DNA of 64,000 nucleotides from Armatimonadota bacterium (GCA_023511795.1 JAIMAU010000001.1:512384-576383), one strand, 5' to 3'; shown: positions 7,895 to 20,883, counted from the first letter of the stretch. The notes: a model not told the origin generated them from the sequence alone. Numbers and translations are program-made.

Positions 7895-8419
7895 TTGCCG
7901 AAAGAAGAGAAGGTTGAAGCGGTAAGAAGGCTCGAGGAAGATATTCGTAGCTCCAGCGGTCTGTTACTTACAGATTATCGCGGGCTTAATGTCAGTGATA
8001 TTACCGACCTTCGCAGGAAGCTACGCGAGGCAGGCGCAGAATACAAGGTAGTTAAAAACACCCTTTTTAAGCGAGCAGTGGCCCAGGCGCAGACGTCGGG
8101 AATTAATTTGGACGAATTACTTGAAGGCCCAACGGCAGTAGCGTTCGTTCACAATGACCCAATCACTGTGGCGAAAGTCCTAACCGACTTCATGAAAGAG
8201 CACAAAACACTTGCCATTAAAGGCGGGTATATTGAGGGCCAGGTGTATGGTGCTGCCCAAATTGAGCAATTGTCAAAGATACCAGCAAAGCCCGTACTAT
8301 ATGCCCAATTGCTGGGAAGTATGCAGTCACCTATAGTAAACTTGGTTGGCACGCTACAAGGCGTGATTTCAAACCTAGTCTATACTCTACAGGCAGTTGC
8401 TGACAAGAAGGCAGCATAA
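7895..8419 (+). CDS. rplJ: 50S ribosomal protein L10
   Basis: L10 anchors the L7/L12 dimers to the ribosomal stalk base. The TTG start follows a GGGAGGTGAT ribosome binding site and gives a 174-residue protein of normal length with the typical TDYRGLNVSDITDLRRKLR and EYKVVKNTL segments. The C-terminal helix, which binds L12 dimers, is present. rplK and rplA, usually just upstream, are absent here; the pil operon takes their place. Confidence 0.97.
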   Translation: MPKEEKVEAVRRLEEDIRSSSGLLLTDYRGLNVSDITDLRRKLREAGAEYKVVKNTLFKRAVAQAQTSGINLDELLEGPTAVAFVHNDPITVAKVLTDFMKEHKTLAIKGGYIEGQVYGAAQIEQLSKIPAKPVLYAQLLGSMQSPIVNLVGTLQGVISNLVYTLQAVADKKAA

Positions 8420-8508
8420 TCCAAGCTTAAAGAGGTAGTAATTTTCGCTCAATTTGCCCATAGGCGAAATTTTAAAAGAAAATGTGAAACTAATAGGAGG
8501 TAAGCACA

Positions 8509-8907
8509 GTGGCTAATAAAGTTGAAGAAATCATCGAATCTATAGACAATCTAACCGTACTAGAGCTTAATGAACTAGTAAAAGCTCTGCAAGAGAAGTA
8601 TGGAGTTTCAGCAGCGGCTCCTGTAGCGGCAGTTGCAATGCCAGCCGGTGGAGTTGCGCCAGCAGCTGCAGAGGCTGCCCCAGCTGAAGAAGAGAAGAGC
8701 ACATTTGACGTAGTCTTAACTTCTGCAGGGGAAAAGAAGATCCAGGTCATCAAGGCTGTACGTGAGGTTACAGACCTAGGTCTTAAGGAAGCAAAAGACC
8801 TTGTTGAGTCCGCGCCACAAACAGTTAGAACAGGCGTGCCGAAAGAAGAGGCCCTTAAAATTAAAGCCAAACTAGAGGAGCAGGGTGCAACTGTAGAGCT
8901 GAAGTAA
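8509..8907 (+). CDS. rplL: 50S ribosomal protein L7/L12
   Basis: L7/L12 is the flexible stalk protein that recruits translational GTPases. GTG start after AGGAGG; 132 residues. The N-terminal dimerisation domain, an Ala/Pro-rich hinge (about residues 40-60) and the C-terminal domain with [20 protein letters not shown] are all clear. A weak hairpin (TTTCGC / GCGAAA, about 8443-8471) lies in the 89-bp gap after rplJ. Confidence 0.98.
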   Translation: MANKVEEIIESIDNLTVLELNELVKALQEKYGVSAAAPVAAVAMPAGGVAPAAAEAAPAEEEKSTFDVVLTSAGEKKIQVIKAVREVTDLGLKEAKDLVESAPQTVRTGVPKEEALKIKAKLEEQGATVELK

Positions 8908-8931
8908 ATCTAGTTTGACAAAATTCATTAT

Positions 8932-8980
8932 AGCCGGGAGTGTTGCCCTTCTCAAAAAGGATTCACACTCCCGGCTTTTG
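8932..8980 (+). terminator. Intrinsic terminator after rplL
   Basis: A perfect 12-bp stem (8932-8943 with 8965-8976) is followed by TTTT. It lies 25 bp after the rplL stop, so rplJL and rpoBC are largely separate units here. Confidence 0.9.
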
Positions 8981-9042
8981 TCGATTATTTAATTTTTTTC
9001 AAAATTATTTTGAAAAAAATTTTCTCGTCATCTCCAAAGTTA

Positions 9043-9071
9043 TTGACAATTGATTTTTAAGCTGCTATAAT
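9043..9071 (+). promoter_or_regulatory. Consensus sigma-70-type promoter of rpoBC
   Basis: TTGACA (9043-9048), exactly 17 bp, then TATAAT (9066-9071): a full consensus promoter, preceded by an A/T-rich tract (about 8986-9025) that could act as an UP element. It is placed 30 bp before the rpoB start. Confidence 0.93.
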
Positions 9072-9101
9072 AACAGTTCGTGTCTTAAGGTGGAGGGCCA
9101 A

Positions 9102-12100
9102 ATGAGATCGAACCAATATTCATTCAATCGCACTCCTGCAATCCTCAAGGAAATCGATATCCCAGACCTCGTAGAAGTCCAACGAAATTCATATGAATGG
9201 TTTCTACGAGAAGGCTTGAGGGAGCTTTTTGAGAGCTTCTCTCCAATTTATGATTTTACTGGTAATATTTCGCTCGAACTCCTAGATTATACACTGGGAG
9301 AGCCAAAATACAGTATCGAAGAATGTCGCGACCGCGACATGACTTACGAAGCACCTATAAAGGCAAAGGTTCGGCTTACTGGTGCAGCAAAGGAAGTCAT
9401 CGAATCTGAAGTATACCTTGGCGACCTCCCTCTAATGACTGAGAAGGGAACATTTGTAATCAACGGAGCCGAGCGAGTTGTAGTCAGTCAGCTTGCCAGG
9501 TCAGCTGGGGTCTACTTTAGAGACACGTTGGATTTCAGCGGCCGCGTTCTCTATTTCGCTTCAATAATCCCAAATGAAGGCGCATGGGTTGATATCGAGA
9601 CAGACCCGAATGATGTAATTACCGTGCGCATTACTCAAACTCGCAAGTTTCCAATTACCACTCTCCTTCGCGCATTGAACATGTTCCCAGTAGCACGCCC
9701 AACAACGGAAATGGTTCCGCCGGAGGAAGCTGAGGGACGCAAACTTGTTAAACAGCTTGTTGACGTAGCTACTGGTGAGTTGTTGGCTGACGAAGGTACA
9801 ATTATAGATGCTGAAATTATGCAAAAAATTAAGTCGGCCATACTGCCCTCGGAAGGAATAGCGGTGGAGAAGCAATCGGTGCCATGCGATAGCACACGCG
9901 ATATTGTGGACCTCTTCTCAGAACGAGAGGTAATACAAAACCCAACGAGGGACCAACTTGTTGGTCTGCGTGTTGCAGAGGAAGTGGTAGATCCCAAAAC
10001 TGGAAAACTGATTCTTGAAGCGTATGGGAAGATAGAGAAAGAAGTTGCTCGAAAGATTGAAAATTTGAAACTGCCAGAAATCGCTGTGCTTAGGGTCAAT
10101 CGCTATATAGAGAGCACGCTTAGCCAGGATCCGACTCGAAACAAAGAAGAGGCATTACTGGATATATATAAGAAGATTAGGCCTGGTGACCCAGCGACAA
10201 TCGAGAGCGCAAGAAGTCTTCTCAATTCCATATTCTTTGACACCAGACGATATGACCTAGCTAAAGTGGGACGCTATAAGCTAAATCGCAAACTAGGACT
10301 AAGATTGCCACTAAGCTGCCGTACTATCACAAAAGATGACCTAATAAGCATAATCCAGTACATAATAGGTTTAAGCCAAGGTGTAGGTTCAACAGACGAC
10401 ATTGACCATCTAGAGAATAAACGTGTTCGTTCTGTCGGCGAGCTCTTGCAAACCCAGCTTCGAATGGGTTTTCTCAGGATGGAGAAAGTTGCAAAGGAAC
10501 GCATGACAAGCTTGGAAGCAGAAAATATTATCCCGCAGGTCGTGCTATCTGTGAAACCAATCTCAGCAAGCATAAAAAGCTTTTTTGGAAGCAGCCAACT
10601 TTCACAATTCATGGACCAAACAAACCCGCTGGCCGAACTTACTCACAAGCGGCGCCTTAGCGCTCTTGGGCCTGGCGGGTTAAGTAGACAAAGTGCAAAA
10701 CTTGAAGTCAGAGACGTTCATCACTCGCACTACGGCCGAATTTGCCCTATCGAGACGCCAGAAGGTCCGAATATTGGTCTAATTGGCTCGCTCGCAATTC
10801 ACGCAAAAATAAATGAGTTCGGTTTCATCCGCACGCCATATCGGAAAGTTGTGGATGGTAGAGTTACCGATGAAATACACTACCTTACAGCAGACGAGGA
10901 AAGCCATTATCATATCGCTCCTGCAAATACCCCGGTAGACGAGGAAGGCAGGATAAGCGTGCCGCACCTAACCGTACGCTATGAGAGTAGCTATCCTTCG
11001 GTGCCGGCTAAGGCAGTGGATTACATGGACGTGTCGCCGATGCAAGTGTTCAGCGTTGCTACCGCCATGATCCCATTCCTCGAAAATGACGATGCGAACC
11101 GGGCGCTCATGGGTTCAAACATGCAGAGACAGGCCGTGCCTTTGTTGAGGAGCAACGCGCCACTTGTAAAGACTGGTGTTGAGCGCCGAGCGGCACTGGA
11201 CTCCGGTGCGGTTGTGGTCGCCAAGCGGCCTGGTATCGTAAAGCGAGTGACAGCAGAGCAAATCAGTATTCAACTACGCGACGGAAGCATTGACGATTAT
11301 AATCTAATCAATATGCTTCGGTCTAACCAAGCTACTTGCATTACCCAGAAGCCAATTGTAAAGCCAGGTCAGCGAGTGCGTGAGGGCGACGTTATAGCTG
11401 ATGGACCTTGTACTGATAACGGTGAACTAGCGTTAGGTCAGAATGTCTTAGTTGCATTCCTTCCGTGGGGAGGTTACAACTATGAGGATGCAATCCTAGT
11501 GAGTTCACGCCTTGTGAAGGATGACACGTATACCTCTATTCATATTGAGAAATATGAAATCGAGGCTAGAGATACCAAGCTGGGCCCTGAGGAAATCACC
11601 CGCGATATCCCAAACGTGGGCGAAGACATGCTCAAAGACCTGGATGAGAACGGCATCGTACGAATTGGCGCCGAAGTCAGGGCTGAGGATATCCTTGTAG
11701 GCAAAGTAGCGCCCAAAGGCCAAGGAGAGCTAACGGCAGAGGAGCGGCTGATAATCGCAATCTTTGGCAAAAAGGCTGAAGAAACAAGAGATGTATCACT
11801 CCGCGTGCCACACGGGGAAAAGGGGAAAGTTATTGACACCAAAGTTTTCTCCCGATTCAAGTACAGATGTACAAGGTGCCAGACGGTCTTCAATTTCAGT
11901 AAGCGCGCGGACCGCACGGTGTGCGACAGGTGCGACGGTGAGCTAGAAAGACTGCCAGGAGATGAGTTGATGCCAGGCGTCAACCAACTAGTTCGCGTCT
12001 ATGTCGCTCAAAAGAGAAAAATAATGGAAGGAGACAAGCTTGCCGGCCGCCATGGAAATAAAGGAGTTATATCTAAAATAGTCCCAGAGGAAGACATGCC

Positions 12101-13157
12101 GTTCTTGCCCGATGGTACCCCAGTTGATATGGTTTTAAATCCATTGGGCGTACCGTCGCGTATGAATATTGGTCAGATTCTCGAAACTCACCTAGGAATG
12201 GTAGCTGCTAACACAAATGGCTCGTATATCAATCCCATTTTTCAGGGTGCCAGCGAGGCCGAGATTCTTGCAGAGCTAAAGAAATACGCTGAAAAAGCTC
12301 GGCAAACTATCCTGGCGGATTATGTAAAAACGGAACTCCGCTTCGATGTCGAGGTAACCCCTGAGGATACCATGGACACAGTGCTTGCGAAGATTCGTGA
12401 CAGTCTTGCCGAGCTTTCGGCTAAGGAGTTGGAAGACATTGCTCGTTATGTATGTGCGCCACCTGTTATCGATAACGAAATATATGAGGCTGAAAAGGCA
12501 AAGATAGAAAAGGCCGCAGAAACCGGTGGAGAACCAACATTGGTGCCAGCTCCCGAGGATTATGACCTGAATCAAATTGTTGAGCGGATTAAGAAAATAG
12601 TATGGGAGCGAAAGGGCTTCGACGAGAACACAGGAAAGACATGGCTTATTGATGGTTTGAGCGGTGAGCGCTACAAACAGCCGGTAACTGTGGGGTATAT
12701 GCATATGATGAAGCTGGCACACCTAGTTGACGACAAGATTCATGCTCGTTCGACTGGACCATACTCGCTAGTAACACAACAGCCGCTCGGCGGAAAGGCT
12801 CAGTTCGGCGGCCAGCGATTTGGCGAGATGGAAGTATGGGCTCTTGAAGCTTATGGTGCGGCTTACACGCTTCAAGAGATTCTTACTATCAAGTCAGATG
12901 ACGTTCTAGGGCGCGTTAAAACTTACGAATCTATTGTAAAGGGCGAAAGCATTCTCGAGCCCGGCGTTCCTGAGTCATTTAAGATACTTATCAACGAACT
13001 TCAGAGCCTTGGCCTCAAGGTTACTGTAGAGGATGATAGGTCTAGGGAGATAGACCTCAAAGACCGCGAAGAAGAATCTACCGAAACGCGCCGCGGGTTA
13101 ATGCGGCCCCGAGCGCCTTTAATGACTCCTAGCAGCGAGTTTGAGGAGGGCAAATAA
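9102..13157 (+). CDS. rpoB: DNA-directed RNA polymerase subunit beta
   Basis: The beta subunit forms half of the polymerase active cleft. ATG 9102 follows AGGTGGAGG; an in-frame GTG at 9090 overlaps that site and is less likely. The 1351-residue product has all core regions, including the rifampicin-pocket segment ([21 protein letters not shown]) and the catalytic-lysine motif [12 protein letters not shown]. An insertion of about 30 residues between the conserved VFSR and [15 protein letters not shown] segments carries Cys923, Cys926, Cys941 and Cys944 in a CX2C-X14-CX2C zinc-ribbon pattern, not present in the standard E. coli, Thermus or Bacillus beta sequences as I know them. A lineage-specific insertion also occupies about residues 205-330. 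The stop overlaps the rpoC start by 1 nt. Confidence 0.98.
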   Translation: MRSNQYSFNRTPAILKEIDIPDLVEVQRNSYEWFLREGLRELFESFSPIYDFTGNISLELLDYTLGEPKYSIEECRDRDMTYEAPIKAKVRLTGAAKEVIESEVYLGDLPLMTEKGTFVINGAERVVVSQLARSAGVYFRDTLDFSGRVLYFASIIPNEGAWVDIETDPNDVITVRITQTRKFPITTLLRALNMFPVARPTTEMVPPEEAEGRKLVKQLVDVATGELLADEGTIIDAEIMQKIKSAILPSEGIAVEKQSVPCDSTRDIVDLFSEREVIQNPTRDQLVGLRVAEEVVDPKTGKLILEAYGKIEKEVARKIENLKLPEIAVLRVNRYIESTLSQDPTRNKEEALLDIYKKIRPGDPATIESARSLLNSIFFDTRRYDLAKVGRYKLNRKLGLRLPLSCRTITKDDLISIIQYIIGLSQGVGSTDDIDHLENKRVRSVGELLQTQLRMGFLRMEKVAKERMTSLEAENIIPQVVLSVKPISASIKSFFGSSQLSQFMDQTNPLAELTHKRRLSALGPGGLSRQSAKLEVRDVHHSHYGRICPIETPEGPNIGLIGSLAIHAKINEFGFIRTPYRKVVDGRVTDEIHYLTADEESHYHIAPANTPVDEEGRISVPHLTVRYESSYPSVPAKAVDYMDVSPMQVFSVATAMIPFLENDDANRALMGSNMQRQAVPLLRSNAPLVKTGVERRAALDSGAVVVAKRPGIVKRVTAEQISIQLRDGSIDDYNLINMLRSNQATCITQKPIVKPGQRVREGDVIADGPCTDNGELALGQNVLVAFLPWGGYNYEDAILVSSRLVKDDTYTSIHIEKYEIEARDTKLGPEEITRDIPNVGEDMLKDLDENGIVRIGAEVRAEDILVGKVAPKGQGELTAEERLIIAIFGKKAEETRDVSLRVPHGEKGKVIDTKVFSRFKYRCTRCQTVFNFSKRADRTVCDRCDGELERLPGDELMPGVNQLVRVYVAQKRKIMEGDKLAGRHGNKGVISKIVPEEDMPFLPDGTPVDMVLNPLGVPSRMNIGQILETHLGMVAANTNGSYINPIFQGASEAEILAELKKYAEKARQTILADYVKTELRFDVEVTPEDTMDTVLAKIRDSLAELSAKELEDIARYVCAPPVIDNEIYEAEKAKIEKAAETGGEPTLVPAPEDYDLNQIVERIKKIVWERKGFDENTGKTWLIDGLSGERYKQPVTVGYMHMMKLAHLVDDKIHARSTGPYSLVTQQPLGGKAQFGGQRFGEMEVWALEAYGAAYTLQEILTIKSDDVLGRVKTYESIVKGESILEPGVPESFKILINELQSLGLKVTVEDDRSREIDLKDREEESTETRRGLMRPRAPLMTPSSEFEEGK

Positions 13158-16100
13158 TGACGGATGTAAGCACATTCGATAAGATAAGGATAGCAATCGC
13201 TTCACCAGACGAAATACGTGCCTGGTCATGTGGCGAGGTCAAAAAACCAGAGACGATAAACTACCGCACTTTTAAGCCAGAGCGAGACGGCTTATTCTGC
13301 GAGCGAATATTTGGACCAGTAAAAGACTGGGAATGCCATTGTGGTCGTTATAAAAAGGTTAAATTCAAGGGTATAGTTTGTGACCGCTGTGGCGTAGAGG
13401 TCACTAGGTCAAAAGTAAGGCGCGAACGCATGGGTCATATCGAACTAGCGGCGCCCGTCTGCCATATTTGGTATCTCAAGGGAGTGCCAAGTCCCCTAAG
13501 CTTAATCCTCGATATTTCGACTAAGCCGCTTGAAAAAGTCATTTATTTCGCATCTTACATTGTCACACATGTAGACCGAGCACTTATCAATAGCGAGCTA
13601 GATGAGATTAGAGCGGCTGTGAGTGCCGAAATCGAGTCTATTAAAGAGGCTAAAGATGAAGCCATAGCTTCTATTCGCCGGTCTGCTGCAAAAGAAATGA
13701 AAGCAGCAGGCGAGGAGGAAGAAGGAGACGGCGAACTTAGCCAGAAGGAAATCGCAAGTCAAATTAGGATCGAAGAAGAAGATGCTGCCGCTCGGATTGA
13801 CGAGCTCATGCAATCTTTGAAACTCCTCGAGACGATTGAAAAGCGGCAACTCATAACCGAAGATCAATACCGTTCTCTTGAGCGCTTGCTATCGATGGTC
13901 AGCGCCAGAACGGGAAAAGATTTGACAGGTGTCGTAAAGGCTGGCTTGGGTGCTGCAGCGATTAAGGAACTCCTTCGAGAGATTGATTTGGAGCAGCTGG
14001 CGCGCGAGCTAAGACAAGAGATAAAGAATACACAAGGCCCGAAGCGGGCTCGTGCAATTAAAAGGCTCGAGGTTGTGGAGGCTTTTATTAGCTCGAAGAC
14101 TAGGCCAGAATGGATGATCCTAGAGGTGATTCCTGTTATATCGCCGGAGCTCCGTCCAATGGTTCAGCTCGACGGCGGGCGGTTTGCTACGTCTGACTTG
14201 AATGACCTTTATCGGAGAATAATCAATAGAAACAACAGGCTAAAGAAAATCATCGAAATTCGCGCTCCGGAGTCTATTATCAATCACGAGAAGCGTTTGC
14301 TTCAGGAAGCGGTGGATGCTTTGATAGACAACGGTCGGCGTTCACGGCCGGTCGTGGGTTCAAACAATAGGCCGCTAAAATCGCTCTCGGATATGCTGAA
14401 AGGCAAGGAAGGGCGGTTCCGCAAAAACTTGCTTGGCAAACGCGTTGACTATTCTGGTAGGTCAGTCATCGTAGTTGGTCCCCATCTAAAGCTGCACCAA
14501 TGCGGTCTTCCAAAAGAAATGGCGTTAGAGCTATTCAAGCCCTTCGTCATGAAGACGCTGGTTGAGAAACAATATACTTCGAATATTAAAACAGCAAAGC
14601 GAATGATAGACAGAATGAAACCCGAGGTATGGGATGCCCTTGAAGAAGTCATTCGCGAACATCCAGTTCTTCTTAACCGAGCTCCAACCCTCCACAGACT
14701 TGGGATACAAGCATTCGAGCCTGTGTTGGTAGATGGAAAGGCTATTCAGATACATCCATTAGTTTGCCATGGATTCAACGCAGACTTTGATGGCGACCAA
14801 ATGGCAGTGCATGTGCCGCTTTCAGCTACTGCGCAAGCTGAGGCGCGGATACTCATGCTTTCAAGCCATAACCTTTTCCTTCCGGCTGATGGGCATCCTG
14901 TTGTTGCACCAATTCAGGATATCGTACTTGGGTGTTACTACCTAACCCAAATGGCGGATGGAGAGCCACCTGAAGAGGTATTTAACGTAGATGAAGCCAT
15001 TTTGGCTTGCGAGCTAGGTCACCTTGATTTGCATGCGCCAATCAAAGTACGAGTCAAAGATGAGAATGGCGATTCGAGCATTCGCGTAACAACAGCCGGC
15101 AGGCTTATTTTAAACAAAATTCTGCCCGAAAAACTGCACAACTTTGATAAGGTGCTAAATAAGAAAGCAGTTGAGAACCTAGTAGCCGAATGCCACAAGC
15201 ACTACGGTTCCGATAGAACTATTCAGCTACTTGACGATCTAAAGGCAATCGGCTTCGAATATGCTACGCGCGCAGGAGTGACAATTTCAATGACGGATAT
15301 GGACATTCCTGCAAAACGCGATGAAATCATACGGTGCACAGAGGAAGCTGTCGAAAAAACAAATCAGCAATACCATAGGGGTCTAATTAGCCAAGGCGAA
15401 CGCAAGCAAAAGGTCTTGGAGTTGTGGACAAAAGCTTCTGAAGAAGTTGCAGAGGCTATTCTGGAAAATATCGACCGATTTAACCCAATATACATGATCA
15501 CAGATTCCGGTGCCCGAGGTAGCCAAAGGCAGATAACCCAACTTTCAGGTATGCGCGGATTGATGTCCGACCCATTTGGCAACTTAATTGAAGACCTCCC
15601 AATCAAGTCGAACTTCCACGAGGGTCTCTCAATCCTTGAGTACTTCATCTCGACACACGGGGCACGCAAAGGCTTGGCAGACACAGCTCTTCGAACCGCA
15701 GACGCCGGCTACCTGACTAGACGGTTGGTAGACGTTGCACAAGACGTAATTGTCCGAGCCGAAGACTGCGGCACAACCCAAGGTATATGGGTCAGCGAGA
15801 TAATCGAAGAAGGCGATGTTGTCGAGACCTTAGCAGAACGAATTCGCGGACGATGTGCAATTGAGCCAATTATAGATCCAAACACGGGGGAAGTACTCGT
15901 TGATGTAAACGAAGAAATCAGCGATGACATGGCCGACAGAATCGAAAAGCTAGGCATCAAGAAAGTGGGTATCCGGTCGCCTCTAACCTGTGAGCTTCGC
16001 CAAGGAATTTGCGCGAAATGCTACGGACGCGATATGGCAATCGGCAAGCCAGTTGAGGTTGGCGTAGCCGTCGGAATAATCGCAGCCCAGTCCATAGGCG

Positions 16101-17335
16101 AACCCGGAACTCAGCTTACGATGAGAACATTCCATACGGGTGGGGTTGCTGGAAAATACCTCACAGGCGTTGCAGAAGTCAAAAAGAAGAAGCAGGAATC
16201 CCTCCGAGAGCTTCATGACGATATCCAGCGCGGTCTTATCTCGCTCGAGGAAGGCATCGAAGGAATGGAAACCGAGCGTGTGCGTGCTGTGCAGGCAGTT
16301 CTGAAGGTTCTCGAAGATCAAGTTCGAGGCTTGCTTCGTGTAGTTGAGCTGTTCGAAGCACGGAAGCCAAAAGGACAGGCAATCATTACCGAAGTGGGTG
16401 GCAAAGTTGTCGACATCGAGACTAAAGGTCTCAAACGAGTGGTCATACATACAAAGCAACCTACTGAGAACCCGTCAGCACTTGTTGGCGAGGTGCTTGC
16501 GGAAGACATCATAGGTGAGGACGGCGAAGTATTATATGCCGCTGGAACTGAAATAACCGAGAAGATTGCAAGAAGACTCAAAGAACTTGGTCTTGAAACA
16601 GTAACGCTACGGAGAACCCACCTTGTGCCGTATCGTGGCAATTTGGAAGTCAACATCGGCGACGAAGTCCAACCAGGAGACAGACTCACGGAAGGTCCTC
16701 TAGACCCACACAAGGTCCTGGAGCTTCGAGGTGTACGTGGTGTTATGGACTACCTTGTCCGAGAAATTCAAAACGTCTACAAATCCCAAGGTGTGTCCAT
16801 CAATGACAAGCATATCGAGGTCATCGTTCGCCAGATGCTCAGGAAGAGGAAAATCAGAGATGCTGGGGATACAAAGTTCCTACCTGGACAAATAGTGGAC
16901 AAGTTCGAATTCGAGGACGAAAATGCTAGAGTCAGGCAGCTTGACCCGCCTGGAACCGAGGCAACAGCCGATTGGGTGTTGCTTGGTATTACAGAAGCAT
17001 CACTTGCAACCGATAGCTTCCTATCTGCGGCATCGTTCCAGAAGACCACAAGAGTTCTTACAGAAGCCGCGGTGAAGGGCAAGCGCGATAACCTAGTAGG
17101 TCTCAAAGAGAATGTAATAATTGGTCGTTTGATTCCAGCAGGCACTGGTTTGCCAGACTATCGTGCTATTGAGGTAGAGCCTGCCGAGAGCAAAGAAGCA
17201 ATCGCTGCCCGCGAGGTACTATCGGCACAGGCATTTCTCCCTGTAGGCGAATCGGCTACGGCAGAGTCCAAATCGGGAGAGTCATCCAGCAGAGAAGCCG
17301 AAGGTGAAGCGGAGGCGGCCGGGGCAGCTATATAA
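13157..17335 (+). CDS. rpoC: DNA-directed RNA polymerase subunit beta'
   Basis: The largest catalytic subunit of RNA polymerase. 1392 residues. The N-terminal zinc-binding motif has Cys60, Cys62, Cys75 and Cys78. The active-site motif NADFDGDQM starts at residue 541 with the three magnesium-binding Asp at 543, 545 and 547. The second zinc site ([13 protein letters not shown]) and the trigger-loop segment ahead of it are intact. A charged helical insertion follows the FHTGGVAG motif in the C-terminal third. The last 40 residues are an acidic Ala/Glu/Ser tail. The ATG overlaps the last base of the rpoB stop, so the two are translationally coupled. Confidence 0.98.
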   Translation: MTDVSTFDKIRIAIASPDEIRAWSCGEVKKPETINYRTFKPERDGLFCERIFGPVKDWECHCGRYKKVKFKGIVCDRCGVEVTRSKVRRERMGHIELAAPVCHIWYLKGVPSPLSLILDISTKPLEKVIYFASYIVTHVDRALINSELDEIRAAVSAEIESIKEAKDEAIASIRRSAAKEMKAAGEEEEGDGELSQKEIASQIRIEEEDAAARIDELMQSLKLLETIEKRQLITEDQYRSLERLLSMVSARTGKDLTGVVKAGLGAAAIKELLREIDLEQLARELRQEIKNTQGPKRARAIKRLEVVEAFISSKTRPEWMILEVIPVISPELRPMVQLDGGRFATSDLNDLYRRIINRNNRLKKIIEIRAPESIINHEKRLLQEAVDALIDNGRRSRPVVGSNNRPLKSLSDMLKGKEGRFRKNLLGKRVDYSGRSVIVVGPHLKLHQCGLPKEMALELFKPFVMKTLVEKQYTSNIKTAKRMIDRMKPEVWDALEEVIREHPVLLNRAPTLHRLGIQAFEPVLVDGKAIQIHPLVCHGFNADFDGDQMAVHVPLSATAQAEARILMLSSHNLFLPADGHPVVAPIQDIVLGCYYLTQMADGEPPEEVFNVDEAILACELGHLDLHAPIKVRVKDENGDSSIRVTTAGRLILNKILPEKLHNFDKVLNKKAVENLVAECHKHYGSDRTIQLLDDLKAIGFEYATRAGVTISMTDMDIPAKRDEIIRCTEEAVEKTNQQYHRGLISQGERKQKVLELWTKASEEVAEAILENIDRFNPIYMITDSGARGSQRQITQLSGMRGLMSDPFGNLIEDLPIKSNFHEGLSILEYFISTHGARKGLADTALRTADAGYLTRRLVDVAQDVIVRAEDCGTTQGIWVSEIIEEGDVVETLAERIRGRCAIEPIIDPNTGEVLVDVNEEISDDMADRIEKLGIKKVGIRSPLTCELRQGICAKCYGRDMAIGKPVEVGVAVGIIAAQSIGEPGTQLTMRTFHTGGVAGKYLTGVAEVKKKKQESLRELHDDIQRGLISLEEGIEGMETERVRAVQAVLKVLEDQVRGLLRVVELFEARKPKGQAIITEVGGKVVDIETKGLKRVVIHTKQPTENPSALVGEVLAEDIIGEDGEVLYAAGTEITEKIARRLKELGLETVTLRRTHLVPYRGNLEVNIGDEVQPGDRLTEGPLDPHKVLELRGVRGVMDYLVREIQNVYKSQGVSINDKHIEVIVRQMLRKRKIRDAGDTKFLPGQIVDKFEFEDENARVRQLDPPGTEATADWVLLGITEASLATDSFLSAASFQKTTRVLTEAAVKGKRDNLVGLKENVIIGRLIPAGTGLPDYRAIEVEPAESKEAIAAREVLSAQAFLPVGESATAESKSGESSSREAEGEAEAAGAAI

Positions 17336-17422
17336 ATATACAATCGGTGCTGCTGCTAATGGTAGACTCGGCTATTGGCGAGAATGTGACAAAAATATCA
17401 CAGAAAACTTCAGTACGGATTG

Positions 17423-17451
17423 TTGACAAACTACGAGCCATCTAGTATACT
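17423..17451 (+). promoter_or_regulatory. Strong promoter of the str operon (P1), with possible P2 downstream
   Basis: TTGACA (17423-17428), 17 bp, TATACT (17446-17451). A second candidate follows: TTGACA (17519-17524), 17 bp, TGTATT (17542-17547, 4 of 6). P1 would give a 5' leader of nearly 300 nt before rpsL. Confidence 0.85.
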
Positions 17452-17457
17452 ATATCG

Positions 17458-17754
17458 GTTCGTTAGAATAGTCGCGGTGACGAATTGATTGCTTTGCCTA
17501 GCTTTCTCGGCGAGGCAGTTGACAAGTTCCATTAAGGTGCTTGTATTGTCGTTCCGCATTAATATAAGGGGGGCGATGCGAGGAAAACATCTCCTCACAT
17601 AGATAGCTATAAAGTTCACTGCGGACGTCTATGTCTCATTGCCCCTCAAATCGCATGCGAGGGGCAATGTTGTTTGTAGAGAGATTTTTCACAGGCTAAT
17701 AGCCTAAAAAAGTAAGCAATTTTTAAAAGAAACAATAAAAAAGGAAGAGATCCT
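17458..17754 (+). promoter_or_regulatory. Long structured leader of rpsL
   Basis: Between the rpoC stop and rpsL are 419 bp with no credible gene. After the promoter, the leader contains a TGCCT/AGGCA hairpin (about 17495-17518), a GAGG/CCTC hairpin (about 17580-17595), and a perfect 11-bp inverted repeat (17637-17647 with 17659-17669) with a U-rich but imperfect tail (TTGTTTG). The last could be an attenuator of the str operon. I do not recognise a described S12 or S7 leader family in it; the regulatory role is inference. Confidence 0.5.
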
Positions 17755-18126
17755 ATGCCAACAATCAGTCAACTTATTCGAAAAGGACGCAAAAAAGTTA
17801 AAAAGAAGAGTGCGGCTCCAGCACTAAGAGGCACACCTCAGAAGCGAGGGGTATGTTTGAGCGTGCGTACTGAAACACCCAAAAAGCCTAACTCAGCACT
17901 CCGTAAGATTGCAAAAGTTAGGCTTACGAACGGAATGGAGGTAAAAGCCTACATTCCCGGAATTGGCCATAACCTTCAGGAGCACTCGGTTGTCCTTGTG
18001 CGCGGTGGTCGTGTTAAAGACCTTCCGGGTGTTCGCTACCACGTTGTAAGGGGGGCATTGGATGCTGCAGGCACCAAAGATCGGAAGAGTAGTAGATCCA
18101 AATACGGAACTAAGAAGCCCAAGTAA
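17755..18126 (+). CDS. rpsL: 30S ribosomal protein S12
   Basis: S12 is part of the decoding centre. 123 residues, full length, ATG after GGAAGAGA. The streptomycin-relevant segments [11 protein letters not shown] and the [13 protein letters not shown] loop are intact with the usual Lys and Pro residues. First gene of rpsL-rpsG-fusA. Confidence 0.98.
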   Translation: MPTISQLIRKGRKKVKKKSAAPALRGTPQKRGVCLSVRTETPKKPNSALRKIAKVRLTNGMEVKAYIPGIGHNLQEHSVVLVRGGRVKDLPGVRYHVVRGALDAAGTKDRKSSRSKYGTKKPK

Positions 18127-18612
<486 letters not shown>

Positions 18613-18677
18613 TTGCCCATTGGGTGCTCCCTGGGCAACATCGCCCAGGTGTAGCAGCCAAATTGGGGGTGGAGTAA

Positions 18678-20777
18678 TTGAGGAAAGATTACGATTTAGA
18701 GAAGACAAGAAATATAGGGATTGCCGCGCACATTGATGCTGGCAAGACTACCACCACAGAACGCATCCTGTTCTACTCAGGCCGAATCCATAGAATGGGT
18801 GAAGTGGATGACGGAGCAGCGACTATGGACTGGATGGAGCAAGAACAGGAGCGCGGAATCACAATTACATCTGCGGCAACAACCTGCTTCTGGCGGGACC
18901 ATAGGATAAATATAATCGACACACCAGGGCATGTAGACTTCACTGTAGAAGTTGAAAGGTCCCTCAGGGTCCTTGATGGTGTTATTGCAATATTCTGCGC
19001 CGTAGGTGGCGTTCAGCCCCAGTCTGAAACAGTCTGGAGGCAGGCTAATAAGTATCGCGTCCCAAGGATAGCCTTCGTAAACAAAATGGATAGACTTGGG
19101 GCGGATTTCTATAGGGTAGTTGCTCGAATTCGCGAGCGTCTTGGAGCAAATGCAATCCCTATTCAGCTCCCTGTAGGAGCCGAATCCGCATTTGAGGGCA
19201 TTGTTGACTTGCTACAAATGAGGGCTATCCATTACCTTGATGAGCTGGGGACTCAAATAAGGGAGACCGACGTGCCCGCCGATATGCTAAACAATGCACT
19301 TGAGCATCGCGAGGCTATGATTGAGGCTCTGGCTGAGGTAGACGAAAATCTTATGGACATATACCTAGAAGGCGGTAGGATTACAGTTGAAGCTCTCAAA
19401 GCTGCAATCCGAAAAGGCACGCTTTCTGGGCAAGTAGTTCCTGTGCTTTGTGGTGCGGCATTCAAAAACAAGGGAATCCAACCCTTGATGGACGCAATTG
19501 TGGATTACCTACCTTCACCGCTTGATATAGACGCAGTAATAGGCACAAACCCAAAGACAGGTGAAATAGAAACCCGAAGCCCAGATGAAAGCCAGCCGTT
19601 CAGCGCATTGGCATTTAAGATAATGTCCGACCCCTATGTTGGAAGACTTACTTTCATTCGGGCGTACTCGGGGCGTTTATCAAAAGGTGCTCATGTCTTT
19701 AACTCGACCCGCGGCGTTAGGGAACGTATTGGACGAATTTTGCGAATGCATGCAAACCATAGGGAAGATATAGAGCAAGTCCGCGCGGGCGATATAGTGG
19801 CAGTTGTTGGGTTGCAGAGCACTGTGACGGGTGATACGCTTTGCGAGCAGAATCACCCTATTGTTTTGGAGGCAATCCAATTTCCGGTGCCGGTGATCTC
19901 AGTGGCTGTTGAGCCAAAGACAGCCGCCGAGCAAGAAAAAATGGCAACCGCCCTTGCAAGACTGTCCATTGAAGATCCGACATTCCGCGTCCACGTAGAC
20001 GAGGAAACCGGGCAAAGCATAATTTCAGGCATGGGTGAGCTTCACTTAGAAATTATACTGGATAGACTATTTCGGGAATTTGGCGTCCAGGCAAACCACG
20101 GCAGGCCGCAAGTAGCGTACAAGGAAACAATAAGGCACGCTGGAGAAGGCGAAGGTCGCTATGTAAGACAAACAGGAGGACGCGGCCAATACGGACACTG
20201 TATATTGAGAGTTGAGCCGCTAGGTCCTGGCGAGGGCATAAAGTTTAATACAAGAATCAAGGGTGGCGAAATCCCCAAAGAATTCTTCCCTGCAATAGAA
20301 GCAGGAGTTCGAGAAGCACTTGAATCAGGTGTATTAGCCGGCTACCCGGTTATTGATGTTGGGGTAACACTAACCGGCGGCTCGTACCATGAAGTGGATT
20401 CTTCGGAAGTAGCATTCAAGATAGCAGGCTCGATGGCAGTAAAAGCTGCTCTTAAAAACGCAGAGCCTGCCCTAAAGGAACCAATTATGGCCGTTGAGGT
20501 TGTGACTCCCGAAGGCTTTATGGGAGACGTAATCAGCGATTTGAACTCCAGGCGTGGACAAATTCTAGGTATGGAGCCAGGGCCCGGTGGAACACAGATA
20601 ATTAGGGCAGAAGTTCCACTTGCCGAAATGTTCGGGTACGCTACGAGTCTTCGTTCAATAACCCAAGGCAGGGCATCCTATACAATGGAGCCTTCGCGAT
20701 ACGAAGAAGTGCCAAAAGACGTCGAAGAAGAATTGATTGTAAAGGTCGGAGGACGACCCATCGGCGTGTCTTATTGA
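18678..20777 (+). CDS. fusA: Elongation factor G
   Basis: EF-G catalyses ribosomal translocation and recycling. TTG start after GGGGGTGGAG; 699 residues. All canonical G motifs are present: AHIDAGKTT (G1), [11 protein letters not shown] (G2), DTPGHVDF (G3 with the catalytic His) and NKMD (G4), followed by domains II-V. The first of two EF-G family genes in the window; this one has the classical sequence and the classical str-operon place after rpsG, so it is the housekeeping EF-G. Confidence 0.98.
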   Translation: MRKDYDLEKTRNIGIAAHIDAGKTTTTERILFYSGRIHRMGEVDDGAATMDWMEQEQERGITITSAATTCFWRDHRINIIDTPGHVDFTVEVERSLRVLDGVIAIFCAVGGVQPQSETVWRQANKYRVPRIAFVNKMDRLGADFYRVVARIRERLGANAIPIQLPVGAESAFEGIVDLLQMRAIHYLDELGTQIRETDVPADMLNNALEHREAMIEALAEVDENLMDIYLEGGRITVEALKAAIRKGTLSGQVVPVLCGAAFKNKGIQPLMDAIVDYLPSPLDIDAVIGTNPKTGEIETRSPDESQPFSALAFKIMSDPYVGRLTFIRAYSGRLSKGAHVFNSTRGVRERIGRILRMHANHREDIEQVRAGDIVAVVGLQSTVTGDTLCEQNHPIVLEAIQFPVPVISVAVEPKTAAEQEKMATALARLSIEDPTFRVHVDEETGQSIISGMGELHLEIILDRLFREFGVQANHGRPQVAYKETIRHAGEGEGRYVRQTGGRGQYGHCILRVEPLGPGEGIKFNTRIKGGEIPKEFFPAIEAGVREALESGVLAGYPVIDVGVTLTGGSYHEVDSSEVAFKIAGSMAVKAALKNAEPALKEPIMAVEVVTPEGFMGDVISDLNSRRGQILGMEPGPGGTQIIRAEVPLAEMFGYATSLRSITQGRASYTMEPSRYEEVPKDVEEELIVKVGGRPIGVSY

Positions 20778-20874
20778 TGCTAAGCGTTAGTCGAGAATAG
20801 ATTAAACACAATTTTGATAGAGTCTTTTCTTCTCCTTGACCGGAGAAGGATGAGTAATAATAGATGGAGGCGTG

Positions 20875-20883
20875 TGCTAGAAT
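20875..20883 (+). promoter_or_regulatory. Possible extended -10 promoter of tuf
   Basis: TGC directly before TAGAAT (5 of 6) forms an extended -10 element about 98 bp before tuf; no good -35 is seen. The 203-bp fusA-tuf gap also contains a perfect 7-bp hairpin (20829-20835 with 20842-20848) without a following T-run, so it is not a clear terminator. Confidence 0.35.

Noticed and set aside
12276-12722. Long minus-strand open frames inside rpoB, pilM, rpoC and the hybrid kinase gene (100-158 codons)
   Set aside because: They lie fully inside strongly conserved genes on the other strand, lack ribosome binding sites and give no protein-like composition; they are shadows.
20829-20848. Terminator between fusA and tuf
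   Set aside because: The 7-bp hairpin is perfect but is not followed by a T-run on the plus strand.
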